Assembly (NCBI GenBank): GCA_963771025.1
Contig: CAVYRL010000008.1
Coordinates: 434,001 to 498,000, forward strand
Reading direction: 5' to 3'
Length of the DNA: 64,000 bases
Origin: Miltoncostaea sp963771025
GTDB taxonomy: Bacteria > Actinomycetota > Thermoleophilia > Miltoncostaeales > Miltoncostaeaceae
In this document: piece by piece, positions 9,335 through 16,643 of the stretch
How the letters are laid out: every line of letters starts with the position of its first letter
Numbering within the stretch: position 1 is the first letter of the stretch
The notes under the pieces: generated by a model
The model's database searches: none
Seen by the model: only the letters and a program-made list of their open reading frames with translations
Told to the model about the DNA's origin: nothing
Program-made: the position numbers and the translations under genes

Positions 9335-9755
9335 GAGTGGACACCCCCTCTCGGCGCAGCTTGGCGAAGCGCTCGGCGAGGCGCTCGGGGTCCCAGGCCT
9401 CCAGGTACTCCCCCACGCCCACCAGCTTGACCTTGCCGTCGCCGATGCCGGCGTGCTCGCGGACCTCCGCCCCGAGGGGGATGCGGCCCTGGCGGTCGAG
9501 GTCGAAGTGCTGCGCGCTGCCGATCAGGAAACGGCTCATGTCGCGGGCGTCGTCGTCGAAGAGGCTCATCGTTCCGAAGTTCCTCTCCACGAGAGGGCCC
9601 CACTCGAGGGTGGGCACGACGATCAGGCAGTCGTCGATCCACCAGCCGACGGTCGCGCCGGCGGCGAAGGGCTCGCGGAGCCGTGCCGGAATAGCCAACC
9701 GGAACCGGTTGTCCAGGCTGCACTCATACGTCCCGCTGAGCAGCCGCCGTTGCAT
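9303..9755 (-). CDS. mraZ: Transcriptional regulator MraZ
   Basis: MraZ is the autoregulatory repressor of the dcw cluster. The 150-residue product holds two SpoVT/AbrB-type half domains, with the paired motifs LDNRFRLAIP near residue 15 and LDRQGRIPLG near residue 90. The ATG at 9755 was chosen because it gives the family start MQRRLLSGTYEC. An in-frame ATG at 9896 would run through the operator and add 47 unrelated residues. Three TGGGG repeats lie just upstream of the start. Confidence 0.94.
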   Translation of the reverse strand: MQRRLLSGTYECSLDNRFRLAIPARLREPFAAGATVGWWIDDCLIVVPTLEWGPLVERNFGTMSLFDDDARDMSRFLIGSAQHFDLDRQGRIPLGAEVREHAGIGDGKVKLVGVGEYLEAWDPERLAERFAKLRREGVSTHAKRLADRVA

Positions 9756-9758
9756 GGG

Positions 9759-9783
9759 CCCCACGCTACCCCACGGAGCCCCA
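9759..9783 (-). promoter_or_regulatory. MraZ operator: three TGGGG repeats
   Basis: Read on the minus strand, TGGGG occurs three times (9783-9779, 9773-9769, 9763-9759) with exactly 5 bp between copies, ending 3 bp before the mraZ ATG. A further CCCCA (plus strand) lies at 9802-9806. MraZ of E. coli and Mycoplasma binds TGGGN direct repeats with this spacing, so this is the autoregulatory site of the dcw operon. Confidence 0.85.
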
Positions 9784-9906
9784 CATAACAATCCAATTTC
9801 CCCCCACGCCGAGGGGGTTCTCCCCCAGGTGGCCCCGTCGCAACGACGGGCAGCACATGTCGTGCCTGCACACGACGTTGCATGGCGCCCCTGCACGATC
9901 CGTTAC

Positions 9907-9942
9907 CGAACACTTGTTCGCGTCCGCGAGACGAACTACAGT
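9907..9942 (+). promoter_or_regulatory. LexA-type SOS box overlapping a promoter
   Basis: CGAACACTTGTTCG at 9907-9920 matches the GAAC-N4-GTTC SOS box of Gram-positive LexA. The -35 hexamer TTGTTC (9914-9919) lies inside it. A 17 bp spacer leads to the -10 TACAGT (9937-9942), and the ATG follows 8 bp later. LexA bound here would block RNA polymerase, and the transcript would be essentially leaderless. The opposite side of the region carries the mraZ operator. Confidence 0.78.
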
Positions 9943-9950
9943 TCTCCCCG

Positions 9951-10262
9951 ATGCACGCCACCGCCCGCCAGACGCAGCCCCTCGCTCGGCACGCCCCGGC
10001 GTCGCGGCCGCACCTGCGGGCCGTGCCCACGCCGCGCCGCCGGCGGGTGCCGGCCGCGGCCACCGTGGCGCTCTACGCGATCGGCTTGGTCGCGGGCTTC
10101 CTGCTCGCCGCCATCGCCTCCGCGCCGGGTGGCGCGGCCATCGTGACGACGCAACTGCTGCTGGCCCTCGCCGCGGCCACGGTGTGTGGTCTCGCCCTGA
10201 TGCGGGCGCGCGCGGTCGCGCGGCGCCGGTCGGGCCGCCGCATCCGCCTGACCTCTCTGTAA
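9951..10262 (+). CDS. Small two-helix membrane protein under SOS-type control
   Basis: The 103-residue protein has a basic cytoplasmic N-terminus (residues 1-38), two hydrophobic helices near residues 39-58 and 63-84, and a basic tail. No enzyme motif is visible. The start at 9951 is set by the promoter, which leaves almost no leader. The gene is divergent from mraZ and the dcw operon, and a LexA box overlaps its -35 element. Small SOS-induced membrane proteins that delay division are known (YneA, DivS, ChiZ, SidA), though none can be matched by sequence here. The role as a division inhibitor is inferred from regulation, topology and position. Confidence 0.72.
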   Translation: MHATARQTQPLARHAPASRPHLRAVPTPRRRRVPAAATVALYAIGLVAGFLLAAIASAPGGAAIVTTQLLLALAAATVCGLALMRARAVARRRSGRRIRLTSL

Positions 10263-10321
10263 CAGGCCGCGGCGGCCGGGTTCGGCCGGGATAGACTTCC
10301 GCGAATCGTGCCCTCGCCTCT

Positions 10322-11224
10322 GTGAGCATCGATGCCGCCGAGAGCAGCGTCGCAACCGCGCCCATCGCCGCCATCGACGTCGGTTCCAACACGACGCGAC
10401 TCCTGGTCGCGCGCGCCCAGGGGGGCCGTGTCTCCGCCCTCGCGAGCGGCACAGCGATGACCGCGCTCGCGGCGGGCCTGCATCAGGGGGGCGTCATCGC
10501 GGCCGACAAGCTGGACCTGATGGAGGTCGCCGTCCGGCGGATGGCGGACGAGGCCCGCGCCCTGGGCGCTCGGCGCCTCGTGGTGGCGTGCACCGCGCCG
10601 GGGCGCATGGCGAGCAATGCCGATGAACTGGCCGAGCGCCTCGAGGCCGCGGCCGGCGTCGCGCCCCGCTTCCTGACCGGCGCCGAGGAGGCCGAGCTGT
10701 CCTTCCGCGGCCTCCAGGCCGCCGGGATGCCGGACCCCCTGGTCGCGGTCGATCCGGGCGGCGGCAGCATGGAGGTCATGGTCGGCCGCGACGGGCGCCT
10801 CGCGTGGGCCACCTCCTTCCCGATCGGCGTGCGGACCCTCACCGAGCGTTTCGTGGTCGGCGACCCGCCCTCGATCGACGCGCTGGAGCCGATCGTCGCC
10901 CACGTGCGGCGCCTGATCGAGGCGGTGCCGCTGCCGGTCTCCGTCGGCGAGGCGGTGGCCACCGGCGGATCCGCCTCGGCCCTCGCCGAGCTGTCGGGAA
11001 GCCCGCGGCTCGATCGGGACGCCCTGATCCGGGCGGTCGATCGGCTCGTCGCCCTGCCGGCCGAGGACCTCGGCCATGAGACCGGGCTCGATGCGGCGCG
11101 CGTGCGCCTCAGCCTGGCCGGAGCCGCGGTGCTTGAGGCCGTGCGCCGCGCCTTCGACGTGGAGGCCCTCGTCGTGAGCACGGCCGGGCTGCGCGAGGGC
11201 CTCGTGCTGGAGGCCGCCGGGTGA
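10322..11224 (+). CDS. Ppx/GppA family phosphatase (exopolyphosphatase-like)
   Basis: The 300-residue product is an actin-fold (ASKHA) phosphatase. The N-terminal phosphate loop AAIDVGSNTTRLL lies near residue 18, and the second loop AVDPGGGSMEV near residue 142. This is a single Ppx/GppA domain without the C-terminal HD-like extension of E. coli Ppx. Substrates in the family are polyphosphate or pppGpp, and the two CHAD proteins downstream favour polyphosphate. The GTG start at 10322 follows a TAGACT-like -10 element. The stop overlaps the next gene as GTGA. Confidence 0.88.
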   Translation: MSIDAAESSVATAPIAAIDVGSNTTRLLVARAQGGRVSALASGTAMTALAAGLHQGGVIAADKLDLMEVAVRRMADEARALGARRLVVACTAPGRMASNADELAERLEAAAGVAPRFLTGAEEAELSFRGLQAAGMPDPLVAVDPGGGSMEVMVGRDGRLAWATSFPIGVRTLTERFVVGDPPSIDALEPIVAHVRRLIEAVPLPVSVGEAVATGGSASALAELSGSPRLDRDALIRAVDRLVALPAEDLGHETGLDAARVRLSLAGAAVLEAVRRAFDVEALVVSTAGLREGLVLEAAG

Positions 11225-12066
11225 GCGCCACGGGCTACCTCGAGAACTGGGGCCTCGCCGAGGGCCCGTTCCGCCTCGAGCCCGACCCGCGGTTCGCCTT
11301 CGAGCGCACCGACCACCGCGAGGGGCTCGCGCGGATCCTGTTCGGCATAACGCAGCTCGGCGGCCTGGTGGTGATCACGGGCGAGATCGGCTCGGGCAAG
11401 ACCCTGCTCTCGCAGACGCTCCGCCAGACCCTCGACGGCGAGGGGTTCCGCGTCGCCGAGGTGCCCAACCCGCCGCGCACTCCGGCCGCGCTGCTGGCCG
11501 CCGCCCTGCCCGCGATGGGCGGTCCCAGGGCCGGTGGCTCCACCGCCCGCCTGTCGGGCCTGGTCCGCGCCCGCCTGGCCGAGGCCGAGGCCGAGGGCAG
11601 CCGCGTGGTGCTCGCCATCGACGAGGCCCAGCGCCTCGACCCGCGGGCGCTCGAGGAGGTTCGCCTGCTCACCAACCCCGGAGCCGAGGGCCCGGGCGCG
11701 CCGATCGTGCTGCTGGGCCAGCCCGAGCTGACCACGCACATCGAGCGCCTGCGCCAGGTGGCCCAGCGCGTGGTGGTGCGGTACCACCTCGGCAACATGA
11801 CCGCCGACGAGGTCGATGCCTACGCGCTGCACCGCACCCGCGTGGCGGGCGCGGGGCGGCGGATCATCTCCAAGAAGGCGTCGCGCGCGGTGTTCGAGGA
11901 GACCGAGGGCGTGCCGCGCCTGGTCAACCTGCTGCTGGCCAACGCCCTCTTCGTGGCGGGCAGCAACGGCGACGACCAGGTGGGCGAGGGCATCATCCGC
12001 GACCTGGCCGAGGATCACCGGATGACCCTCGAGGCCTCGTTGCCCGACGCGGAGGAGGCGACATGA
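11221..12066 (+). CDS. ExeA/GspA-like AAA ATPase
   Basis: The 281-residue product begins with the family signature GYLENWGLAEGPFRLEPDP. A Walker A motif GEIGSGKTLL lies near residue 56 and a Walker B AIDEAQRLDP near residue 137, followed by a sensor region. ExeA-type ATPases assemble secretin channels or act in transposition (TniB-like). Neither a secretin nor a transposase is nearby, and this copy lacks a C-terminal membrane segment or peptidoglycan-binding domain. It is translationally coupled on both sides, so it probably serves the polyphosphate operon. Its exact task is unknown. Confidence 0.85.
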   Translation: MSATGYLENWGLAEGPFRLEPDPRFAFERTDHREGLARILFGITQLGGLVVITGEIGSGKTLLSQTLRQTLDGEGFRVAEVPNPPRTPAALLAAALPAMGGPRAGGSTARLSGLVRARLAEAEAEGSRVVLAIDEAQRLDPRALEEVRLLTNPGAEGPGAPIVLLGQPELTTHIERLRQVAQRVVVRYHLGNMTADEVDAYALHRTRVAGAGRRIISKKASRAVFEETEGVPRLVNLLLANALFVAGSNGDDQVGEGIIRDLAEDHRMTLEASLPDAEEAT

Positions 12067-12392
12067 GGCGGGTCAGCTACCAGGCGGCGCTCGGCGCCGG
12101 CGCCGGCAACGAGGCGGCCGGCGTGTATGTGCGGCTCGGCGAGGAGGCGATCGTCACCCGGCGCAAGACCGCCCGGCACGAGGTCCGCTTCGATGTCTCG
12201 AAGGCCCAGCGCGCCTGGCTCAAGGAGACCGTCACCCTGTCGGGCGACCCCGTCGACCAGGGCGCCATCCTGCGCGCGCTGGTCGACCTCGGCATGGAGC
12301 TCGAGATCGACTGGCCGACCATCTCCAAGGGCAAGGCGCTGCGCCAGGCCGTGCGCGAGTCGGCGATGGTGCGGCGCCGGATCGTCGAGTAG
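12063..12392 (+). CDS. Conserved hypothetical protein in the polyphosphate operon
   Basis: The 109-residue product is soluble and charged, with a predicted helical C-terminal half. I do not recognise the family. The ATG overlaps the stop of the ATPase gene (ATGA), and the next gene begins 7 bp downstream, so it is expressed with them. The segment near residues 44-80 (RFDVSKAQRAWLKETV onward) resembles a short ribbon-helix-helix or DNA-binding helical unit only in a general way. A regulatory or partner role to the ATPase is possible but unsupported. Confidence 0.65.
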   Translation: MRRVSYQAALGAGAGNEAAGVYVRLGEEAIVTRRKTARHEVRFDVSKAQRAWLKETVTLSGDPVDQGAILRALVDLGMELEIDWPTISKGKALRQAVRESAMVRRRIVE

Positions 12393-12398
12393 CGGAGA

Positions 12399-12914
12399 GT
12401 GGCGCGCGCCTGGGACGTTCCCGGACTGACCGCGGGATCGCGATTCCGCGACGCGGCAGGCCGGGTGATCCTGACGCGCTGGCGCGAGATGATGAGCTAC
12501 CGCGACGGCACGCTCGCGGGCGAGGACATCGAGGAGCTGCATGCGATGCGCGTCTCGTCGCGGCGTCTGCGCGCCGCGATGGACGCGTTCGAGGGAGCGT
12601 TCCCGCCCAAGTCGTTCCGGCCCCTGCTCACGCAGGTGAAGGAGATCACCGACGTGCTCGGCGACGCCCGCGACCTCGATGTCGCCGTCGAGCGGCTGAT
12701 GGACGTCCTGCCCACCCTGCGCGCCGACGAGCGGCCCGGCATCGAGGGCCTCATCGCCCGCTACCGCGACGACCGCTCCGCCGAGGACCCCAAGATCGCC
12801 GCGCTCATGCGGCGCGTCGAGACGGACGGGTTCGAGGAGCACCTGGCCGGCTACATCGCCAAGCACACCGGCGTCAAGCTCTCCAAGCTCAAACCCCGGC
12901 CGCCGGAGGCCTGA
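12399..12914 (+). CDS. CHAD-domain protein, half-size (first of a tandem pair)
   Basis: CHAD domains are basic helical bundles that bind inorganic polyphosphate. The 171-residue product has one half-domain: the helix EELHAMRVSSRRLRAAM near residues 45-61 supplies the conserved His and Arg residues, and LGDARDLDV near residue 87 follows. A full CHAD domain usually has two such units in one chain. The GTG start is preceded by a GGAGAG ribosome site. The second unit is encoded by the next gene 2 bp downstream in another frame. Confidence 0.85.
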   Translation: MARAWDVPGLTAGSRFRDAAGRVILTRWREMMSYRDGTLAGEDIEELHAMRVSSRRLRAAMDAFEGAFPPKSFRPLLTQVKEITDVLGDARDLDVAVERLMDVLPTLRADERPGIEGLIARYRDDRSAEDPKIAALMRRVETDGFEEHLAGYIAKHTGVKLSKLKPRPPEA

Positions 12915-12916
12915 GG

Positions 12917-13513
12917 GTGGCCAAGCCGCGCCGCGTCACGGGCCTCGATCCCGACGACCGCCTCCTCCCCAACGCCCGCAAGGTGCTCGCCGTGCGCATC
13001 GACGAGGTCTACGCGTACGACCGCGCGGTCCGCGATCCGGCCAACATCACCGATCTGCACGACATGCGCATCGCCTGCAAGCGCCTGCGCTACGTGCTCG
13101 AGATCTTCGCCATCGCCTTCACGTCCGACCTCGAGCCCCAGATCGATCAGATCAAGGAGCTTCAGGACCTGCTCGGCGACATCCACGACTGCGACGTGCA
13201 GGTGCCGATGCTCGAGGAGCACCTCGCCTGGCTCGCCTCCCGGGAATCCGGCGCCGCCCGGAGGCTGGTGAGCGAGACGGCCGCGAGCCTCACCGCGGCC
13301 GGGGCCTCGGAGGAGGACTTCCGTGCCTTCCAGCACCGCCTCGAGGTGGGCCGGCGCGGCAGCGAGCGCCTGGGGGTCCACGCCCTGATCGGGCGGCGCC
13401 GCCGCGAGCGCGGCGAGCTCTATGCGACCTTCATCGCGCAGTGGCGCCGGATGGGCGACGAGGGTTTTCGCGACACCCTCGAGTCGGCGCTGGGGATCGG
13501 CCACGGTGCCTGA
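12917..13513 (+). CDS. CHAD-domain protein, half-size (second of a tandem pair)
   Basis: The 198-residue product repeats the pattern of its neighbour: DLHDMRIACKRLRYVLE near residues 47-63 and LQDLLGDIHDCDV near residue 88. The KRLRY form is the one usually seen in the C-terminal half of a full CHAD domain, while the RRLRA form of the preceding gene is typical of the N-terminal half. The two products could therefore pair to make one polyphosphate-binding unit. The gene overlaps the metallophosphoesterase gene by 8 bp. Confidence 0.85.
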   Translation: MAKPRRVTGLDPDDRLLPNARKVLAVRIDEVYAYDRAVRDPANITDLHDMRIACKRLRYVLEIFAIAFTSDLEPQIDQIKELQDLLGDIHDCDVQVPMLEEHLAWLASRESGAARRLVSETAASLTAAGASEEDFRAFQHRLEVGRRGSERLGVHALIGRRRRERGELYATFIAQWRRMGDEGFRDTLESALGIGHGA

Positions 13514-14162
13514 GCGCCTTGCCCTGTTCGGGGACGTCCACGGCAACGAGCGCGCCCTGCGCGCCGTGCTCGCCGCCATCGACGCCGCCGGCATCGAGGA
13601 GGGCGCCTGCACGGGCGACCTGGTGATGCGCGGCGACGCACCGGAGGCGTGCATCGACGAGATCCGCGCGCGCGGCTGGCCCTGCGTGATGGGCAACACC
13701 GACCTCAAGGTCTCCGGGCGCCCGGACCCCGACCCGGACCACCCCAAAGCCGACTCGGTCGGCTCGCGCGCATGGACGCTCAACCAGCTCAGCCCCAAGA
13801 GCCTCGCCTACCTCGCCGACCTGCCGATGGTGGTGCGGCTCACGTTGAAGTCGTTCACGGTGGTCCTCATGCACGGCGGCATGGAGGACCCGCGCGAAGC
13901 GGTGGACGCGCACACCGGCGCGCGCGACCTCGCCCGTCTGGTGGCCAAGCTCGGCACGCCCGACTGCATCGTCAACGGCCACACCCACGCGCCACTGGTG
14001 CGCAGCGCAGGCGGCTGTCTGTTCGTCAACCCCGGCAGCGTGGGCGAGGCCCACGACGGCGACCGCCGCCCGCGCTGGGCCTGGATCGAGGCCCGCCGCT
14101 CCGGCGTCACCGCGCATCTCGAGCGCGTGCCCGAGAAGCTCGCCCTGCCGCGCAAGCACTAA
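13506..14162 (+). CDS. Calcineurin-like metallophosphoesterase
   Basis: The 218-residue product has the metal-binding motifs of the MPE superfamily in order: FGDVHGN near residue 8, TGDLVMRG near residue 37, GNTD near residue 65, and the C-terminal NGHTHAP followed by NPGSVGE. The chosen GTG at 13506 puts the first motif at the N-terminus as usual. Candidate substrates are phosphodiesters or phosphomonoesters. Position as the last gene of the polyphosphate operon suggests a related phosphate role, which is an inference. The 3' end overlaps the convergent DUF1801 gene by 4 bp. Confidence 0.85.
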   Translation: MPERLALFGDVHGNERALRAVLAAIDAAGIEEGACTGDLVMRGDAPEACIDEIRARGWPCVMGNTDLKVSGRPDPDPDHPKADSVGSRAWTLNQLSPKSLAYLADLPMVVRLTLKSFTVVLMHGGMEDPREAVDAHTGARDLARLVAKLGTPDCIVNGHTHAPLVRSAGGCLFVNPGSVGEAHDGDRRPRWAWIEARRSGVTAHLERVPEKLALPRKH

Positions 14163-14533
14163 CCCTTGCGGGAACGGGCGTCGATCTCCGCGATCCGGGT
14201 GGCGACGATCTTGGCGACGACCTCGTCGGGCAGTGGAGCCTCGACGGTGAAGCGGATCGTCCCGCCCCTGCCCGAGGTGTCGAAGGGCTCAAGCTCGTCC
14301 TTCAACTGCGCCAGGACCCCCCTGCTGTAGGGAAACAGGCTGCAGTGGTGGGAGAATGCCGCGTACCCCACAAGCGCCCTGCCCCTGTAGGTGAACGTGG
14401 GCATCTGGTAGCTGATCGTCTCGACCGCGTCGGGCACCAGAACCCGGATCGTCTCGCGCAGCGCCTGGAGCGCGGCCCGTGGTTGGGCGGGGACTCCGAC
14501 GAGGTACTCGTCGACGCTGGGCGGTGTGGTCAT
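14159..14533 (-). CDS. DUF1801 (YdhG-like) protein
   Basis: The 124-residue product matches the DUF1801 pattern: an N-terminal VDEYLVGVP segment, a central ETISYQMPTFTYRGR motif near residue 40, and a hydrophobic C-terminal half with the RFTVEAPLP stretch. The fold is a small alpha/beta domain of unknown biochemical role. It lies 81 bp downstream of the Flp-like gene on the same strand and might be the tail of that operon, or stand alone. Confidence 0.82.
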   Translation of the reverse strand: MTTPPSVDEYLVGVPAQPRAALQALRETIRVLVPDAVETISYQMPTFTYRGRALVGYAAFSHHCSLFPYSRGVLAQLKDELEPFDTSGRGGTIRFTVEAPLPDEVVAKIVATRIAEIDARSRKG

Positions 14534-14614
14534 GTCCTCTCTCCTTCCGCGAATGCGGCGGTGCGCCTTCTCGCATCTCAGACCCCCCGGGCCGGCGGGA
14601 CTGATCGGCCGGTG

Positions 14615-14899
14615 TCACCAGCCGACGGCCCAGACCGGAACGATCACGATCGGGCGGGGCTTCGGGGACGCACGCCGGCGATGGGGCCGAACCGCCCGCG
14701 ACACGGGAGCCGCCCGCACCCGGGGCACCGGTACCGGCGCCACCAGCGCGCGGATGTGCGCCACCGGGTCCACCGGCGGGTGCCGCTGAGGGCGATGCTC
14801 GCGCACGGACACCAGTGCCAGCAGCAACACTCCCACCGCCGTCACGGCGCCCACGTATTCGACCACGGCGGACCCTCGCCACCGGGCGGCCCCCGTCAT
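14615..14899 (-). CDS. Flp/TadE-like prepilin with Pro/Arg-rich tail
   Basis: The 94-residue product starts with a short basic leader, then RGSAVVEYVGAVTAVGVLL near residues 8-26. This fits a type IV prepilin: Gly at -1, a Glu at +5 and a hydrophobic helix. The GSAVVEY core recalls the TAVEYGL of Flp pilins. The remaining ~60 residues are rich in Pro, Arg and His, unlike a normal Flp, and end in a hydrophobic patch. The ATG overlaps the tadC stop, so it is the terminal gene of the Tad operon. It may be a minor pilin or pseudopilin. Confidence 0.65.
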   Translation of the reverse strand: MTGAARWRGSAVVEYVGAVTAVGVLLLALVSVREHRPQRHPPVDPVAHIRALVAPVPVPRVRAAPVSRAVRPHRRRASPKPRPIVIVPVWAVGW

Positions 14900-15762
14900 C
14901 CGATCACCGCGCCGACCTGCCGCGAGAGCTGGATCAGCAGCACCCCCAGCACCAGGATCAACACCGCCGGGACCATGACCATCGCGACCACCAGCTGGAT
15001 CTTGGGCGCCGCTGTCGCGGCGCGCTCGCGCGCGGCCTGCCGGCGACCGGCGCGGAGCGCCTCGGCCTGTCCTTGCAGGGCTCTGGAGAGCGGGGCTCCC
15101 AGCTCCTCCGCCTGCAACAGCGCCCCGACCGTCCGCGCCAGCTCGGGGACACCGACGCGATCCACCAACTGGCGGTAGGCCGCGCTCCTCGGCGTGCCGA
15201 GTGAGAGGTCGTGCAGCACCTGGGCGACCTCCGTGCCGAGGGTACCGCCCAGCCGCTCGGCGGCCAGGCCGAGGGCCGGATCGAGGGCCATCCCGGCCTC
15301 GACGCAGATGCCCAGCAAGTCCAGGAGGTCCGGCAGCTCACGCACGATCGCGCGGCGGCGCGCCCGCTGACGGGACATGATCCAGCGCCCGGGCGCACAC
15401 GCCGCCCCACCCGCCAGCACGGGCGCGAGGATCGCAACCGCCGGCGCCCCGATCGCGAGAGGCAGCGCCAGGGTTGCCGCGAGCAGGGCGCAGCCCGCCC
15501 GGGCCCGCGCGAGCGTCGCCGGCGTCAGCCGCTGCCCCACCCCGGCCCGGGAGATCTCGGCGGGATCACCCGCCCGGGTCAGCGTCCCCGCGAGGAGCGC
15601 CGGACAGGGCACCCGAGCGGCCGCCGTCAACCAGCCGGGAGGCCCCGGTGGCGCCGGGACCGCGGGTGCGGGTCGCGCCTCGCGGCGCCGCTCGCGCAGT
15701 CCGAAGGTCGCACAGACCATCGCGAGCGCCCACATCGCCACCGGGCTCGTGAGCACGTTCAC
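14896..15762 (-). CDS. tadC: Tad pilus inner-membrane platform protein TadC
   Basis: The 288-residue product is a GspF/T2SSF-domain protein. A helix near the N-terminus is followed by two further helices near residues 90-125, the conserved cytoplasmic domain with ELPDLLDLLGICVEAGM near residue 145, and a C-terminal helix (VVAMVMVPAVLILVLG). With TadB it forms the platform on which the TadA ATPase acts to build Flp pili. The GTG start overlaps the tadB stop as GTGA. Confidence 0.88.
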   Translation of the reverse strand: MNVLTSPVAMWALAMVCATFGLRERRREARPAPAVPAPPGPPGWLTAAARVPCPALLAGTLTRAGDPAEISRAGVGQRLTPATLARARAGCALLAATLALPLAIGAPAVAILAPVLAGGAACAPGRWIMSRQRARRRAIVRELPDLLDLLGICVEAGMALDPALGLAAERLGGTLGTEVAQVLHDLSLGTPRSAAYRQLVDRVGVPELARTVGALLQAEELGAPLSRALQGQAEALRAGRRQAARERAATAAPKIQLVVAMVMVPAVLILVLGVLLIQLSRQVGAVIG

Positions 15763-16643
15763 GACTCCACGCGTCCGATGCGGCGGATGCCGAGCACCCC
15801 GAGCGCGTAGAGGCCCGCGGACACCGTCAGCAACATCGGGCCGATCCCCTGCCCGAGGGTCTCACCGAGGGTTCCGGGGGCGGCGATCTCCGTCATCATC
15901 GCGCCGCCGAGAGGCAGGGAGGCCACGAGCCACGCCGTCATCCGCGCCTGCGCCGTCGCGCCGCGCAGCTCGCGGGCCAACTGCGCCCGCTCCTCCAGGC
16001 GCCCGGACAGCGCCGCGAGCGCACGGGCAAGGTTGCCCCCGGCCCGTCGCTGCACCAGGATCGCCGTGACCATGATGCGCAGGTCGTGCGCCGGGACGCG
16101 CTCGGCGAGGCCCTCGAGAGCGGCCTCGAGGCGGGTGCCGAGCTCGAGTTCGGCGACCGCGCGCGCGAACTCCGCGCGCGCCGGCTCGGGCGCGTCGCGG
16201 GCCGCGCGCGTCAGAGCCTGGCGCAACGACAGGCCGGCGGCCAGCGCCGCGGCGATCTGCTGGGCGATCCCGGGCAACTGCACCTCGACGCGTGCGAGGT
16301 GGCGGGCATCGGCGGAGCGCACCAGCGCCACCGCGCCCAATACGACGAGCCCCGCGGCCACAGGCGCGGCGATCGGGAGCCGGAGGACGAGATAGGCGAG
16401 CACCGCGGCCGCGGTGCTCGCGGCGGCGACCAGCGCGACGAAGAGGTCCGGCCCCGCCGGGATGCCACCGCGCGCCAGCCGGGCGCCCAACCGATGACCC
16501 GACGGCCGTGCGGAGAGAGGACCGCGCCTCGTCGAGCGGGGACTCGGCGGCCCTGCCCGCACCTCACCGGCGATGCGGCCGACCCCGATCACCGCAAGCG
16601 CGGCGGACGCCGCGGCGGCGGACGCGGCCATCCCGGCGCTCAC
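15759..16643 (-). CDS. tadB: Tad pilus inner-membrane platform protein TadB
   Basis: The 294-residue product has the GspF-type domain (LPGIAQQIAAALAAGLSLRQA near residues 130-150), flanked by an N-terminal helix, a central hydrophobic pair and a C-terminal pair of helices. It is the paired platform subunit to TadC. The GTG start at 16643 overlaps the tadA stop. Upstream sequence in the same frame is low-complexity antisense of tadA and was excluded. Confidence 0.88.
   Translation of the reverse strand: MSAGMAASAAAASAALAVIGVGRIAGEVRAGPPSPRSTRRGPLSARPSGHRLGARLARGGIPAGPDLFVALVAAASTAAAVLAYLVLRLPIAAPVAAGLVVLGAVALVRSADARHLARVEVQLPGIAQQIAAALAAGLSLRQALTRAARDAPEPARAEFARAVAELELGTRLEAALEGLAERVPAHDLRIMVTAILVQRRAGGNLARALAALSGRLEERAQLARELRGATAQARMTAWLVASLPLGGAMMTEIAAPGTLGETLGQGIGPMLLTVSAGLYALGVLGIRRIGRVES

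Noticed and set aside
11221..12066. Transposition ATPase (TniB/IstB) as part of a mobile element
   Set aside because: No transposase, terminal repeats or target duplication nearby; the N-terminal signature and operon context fit the ExeA-like group.
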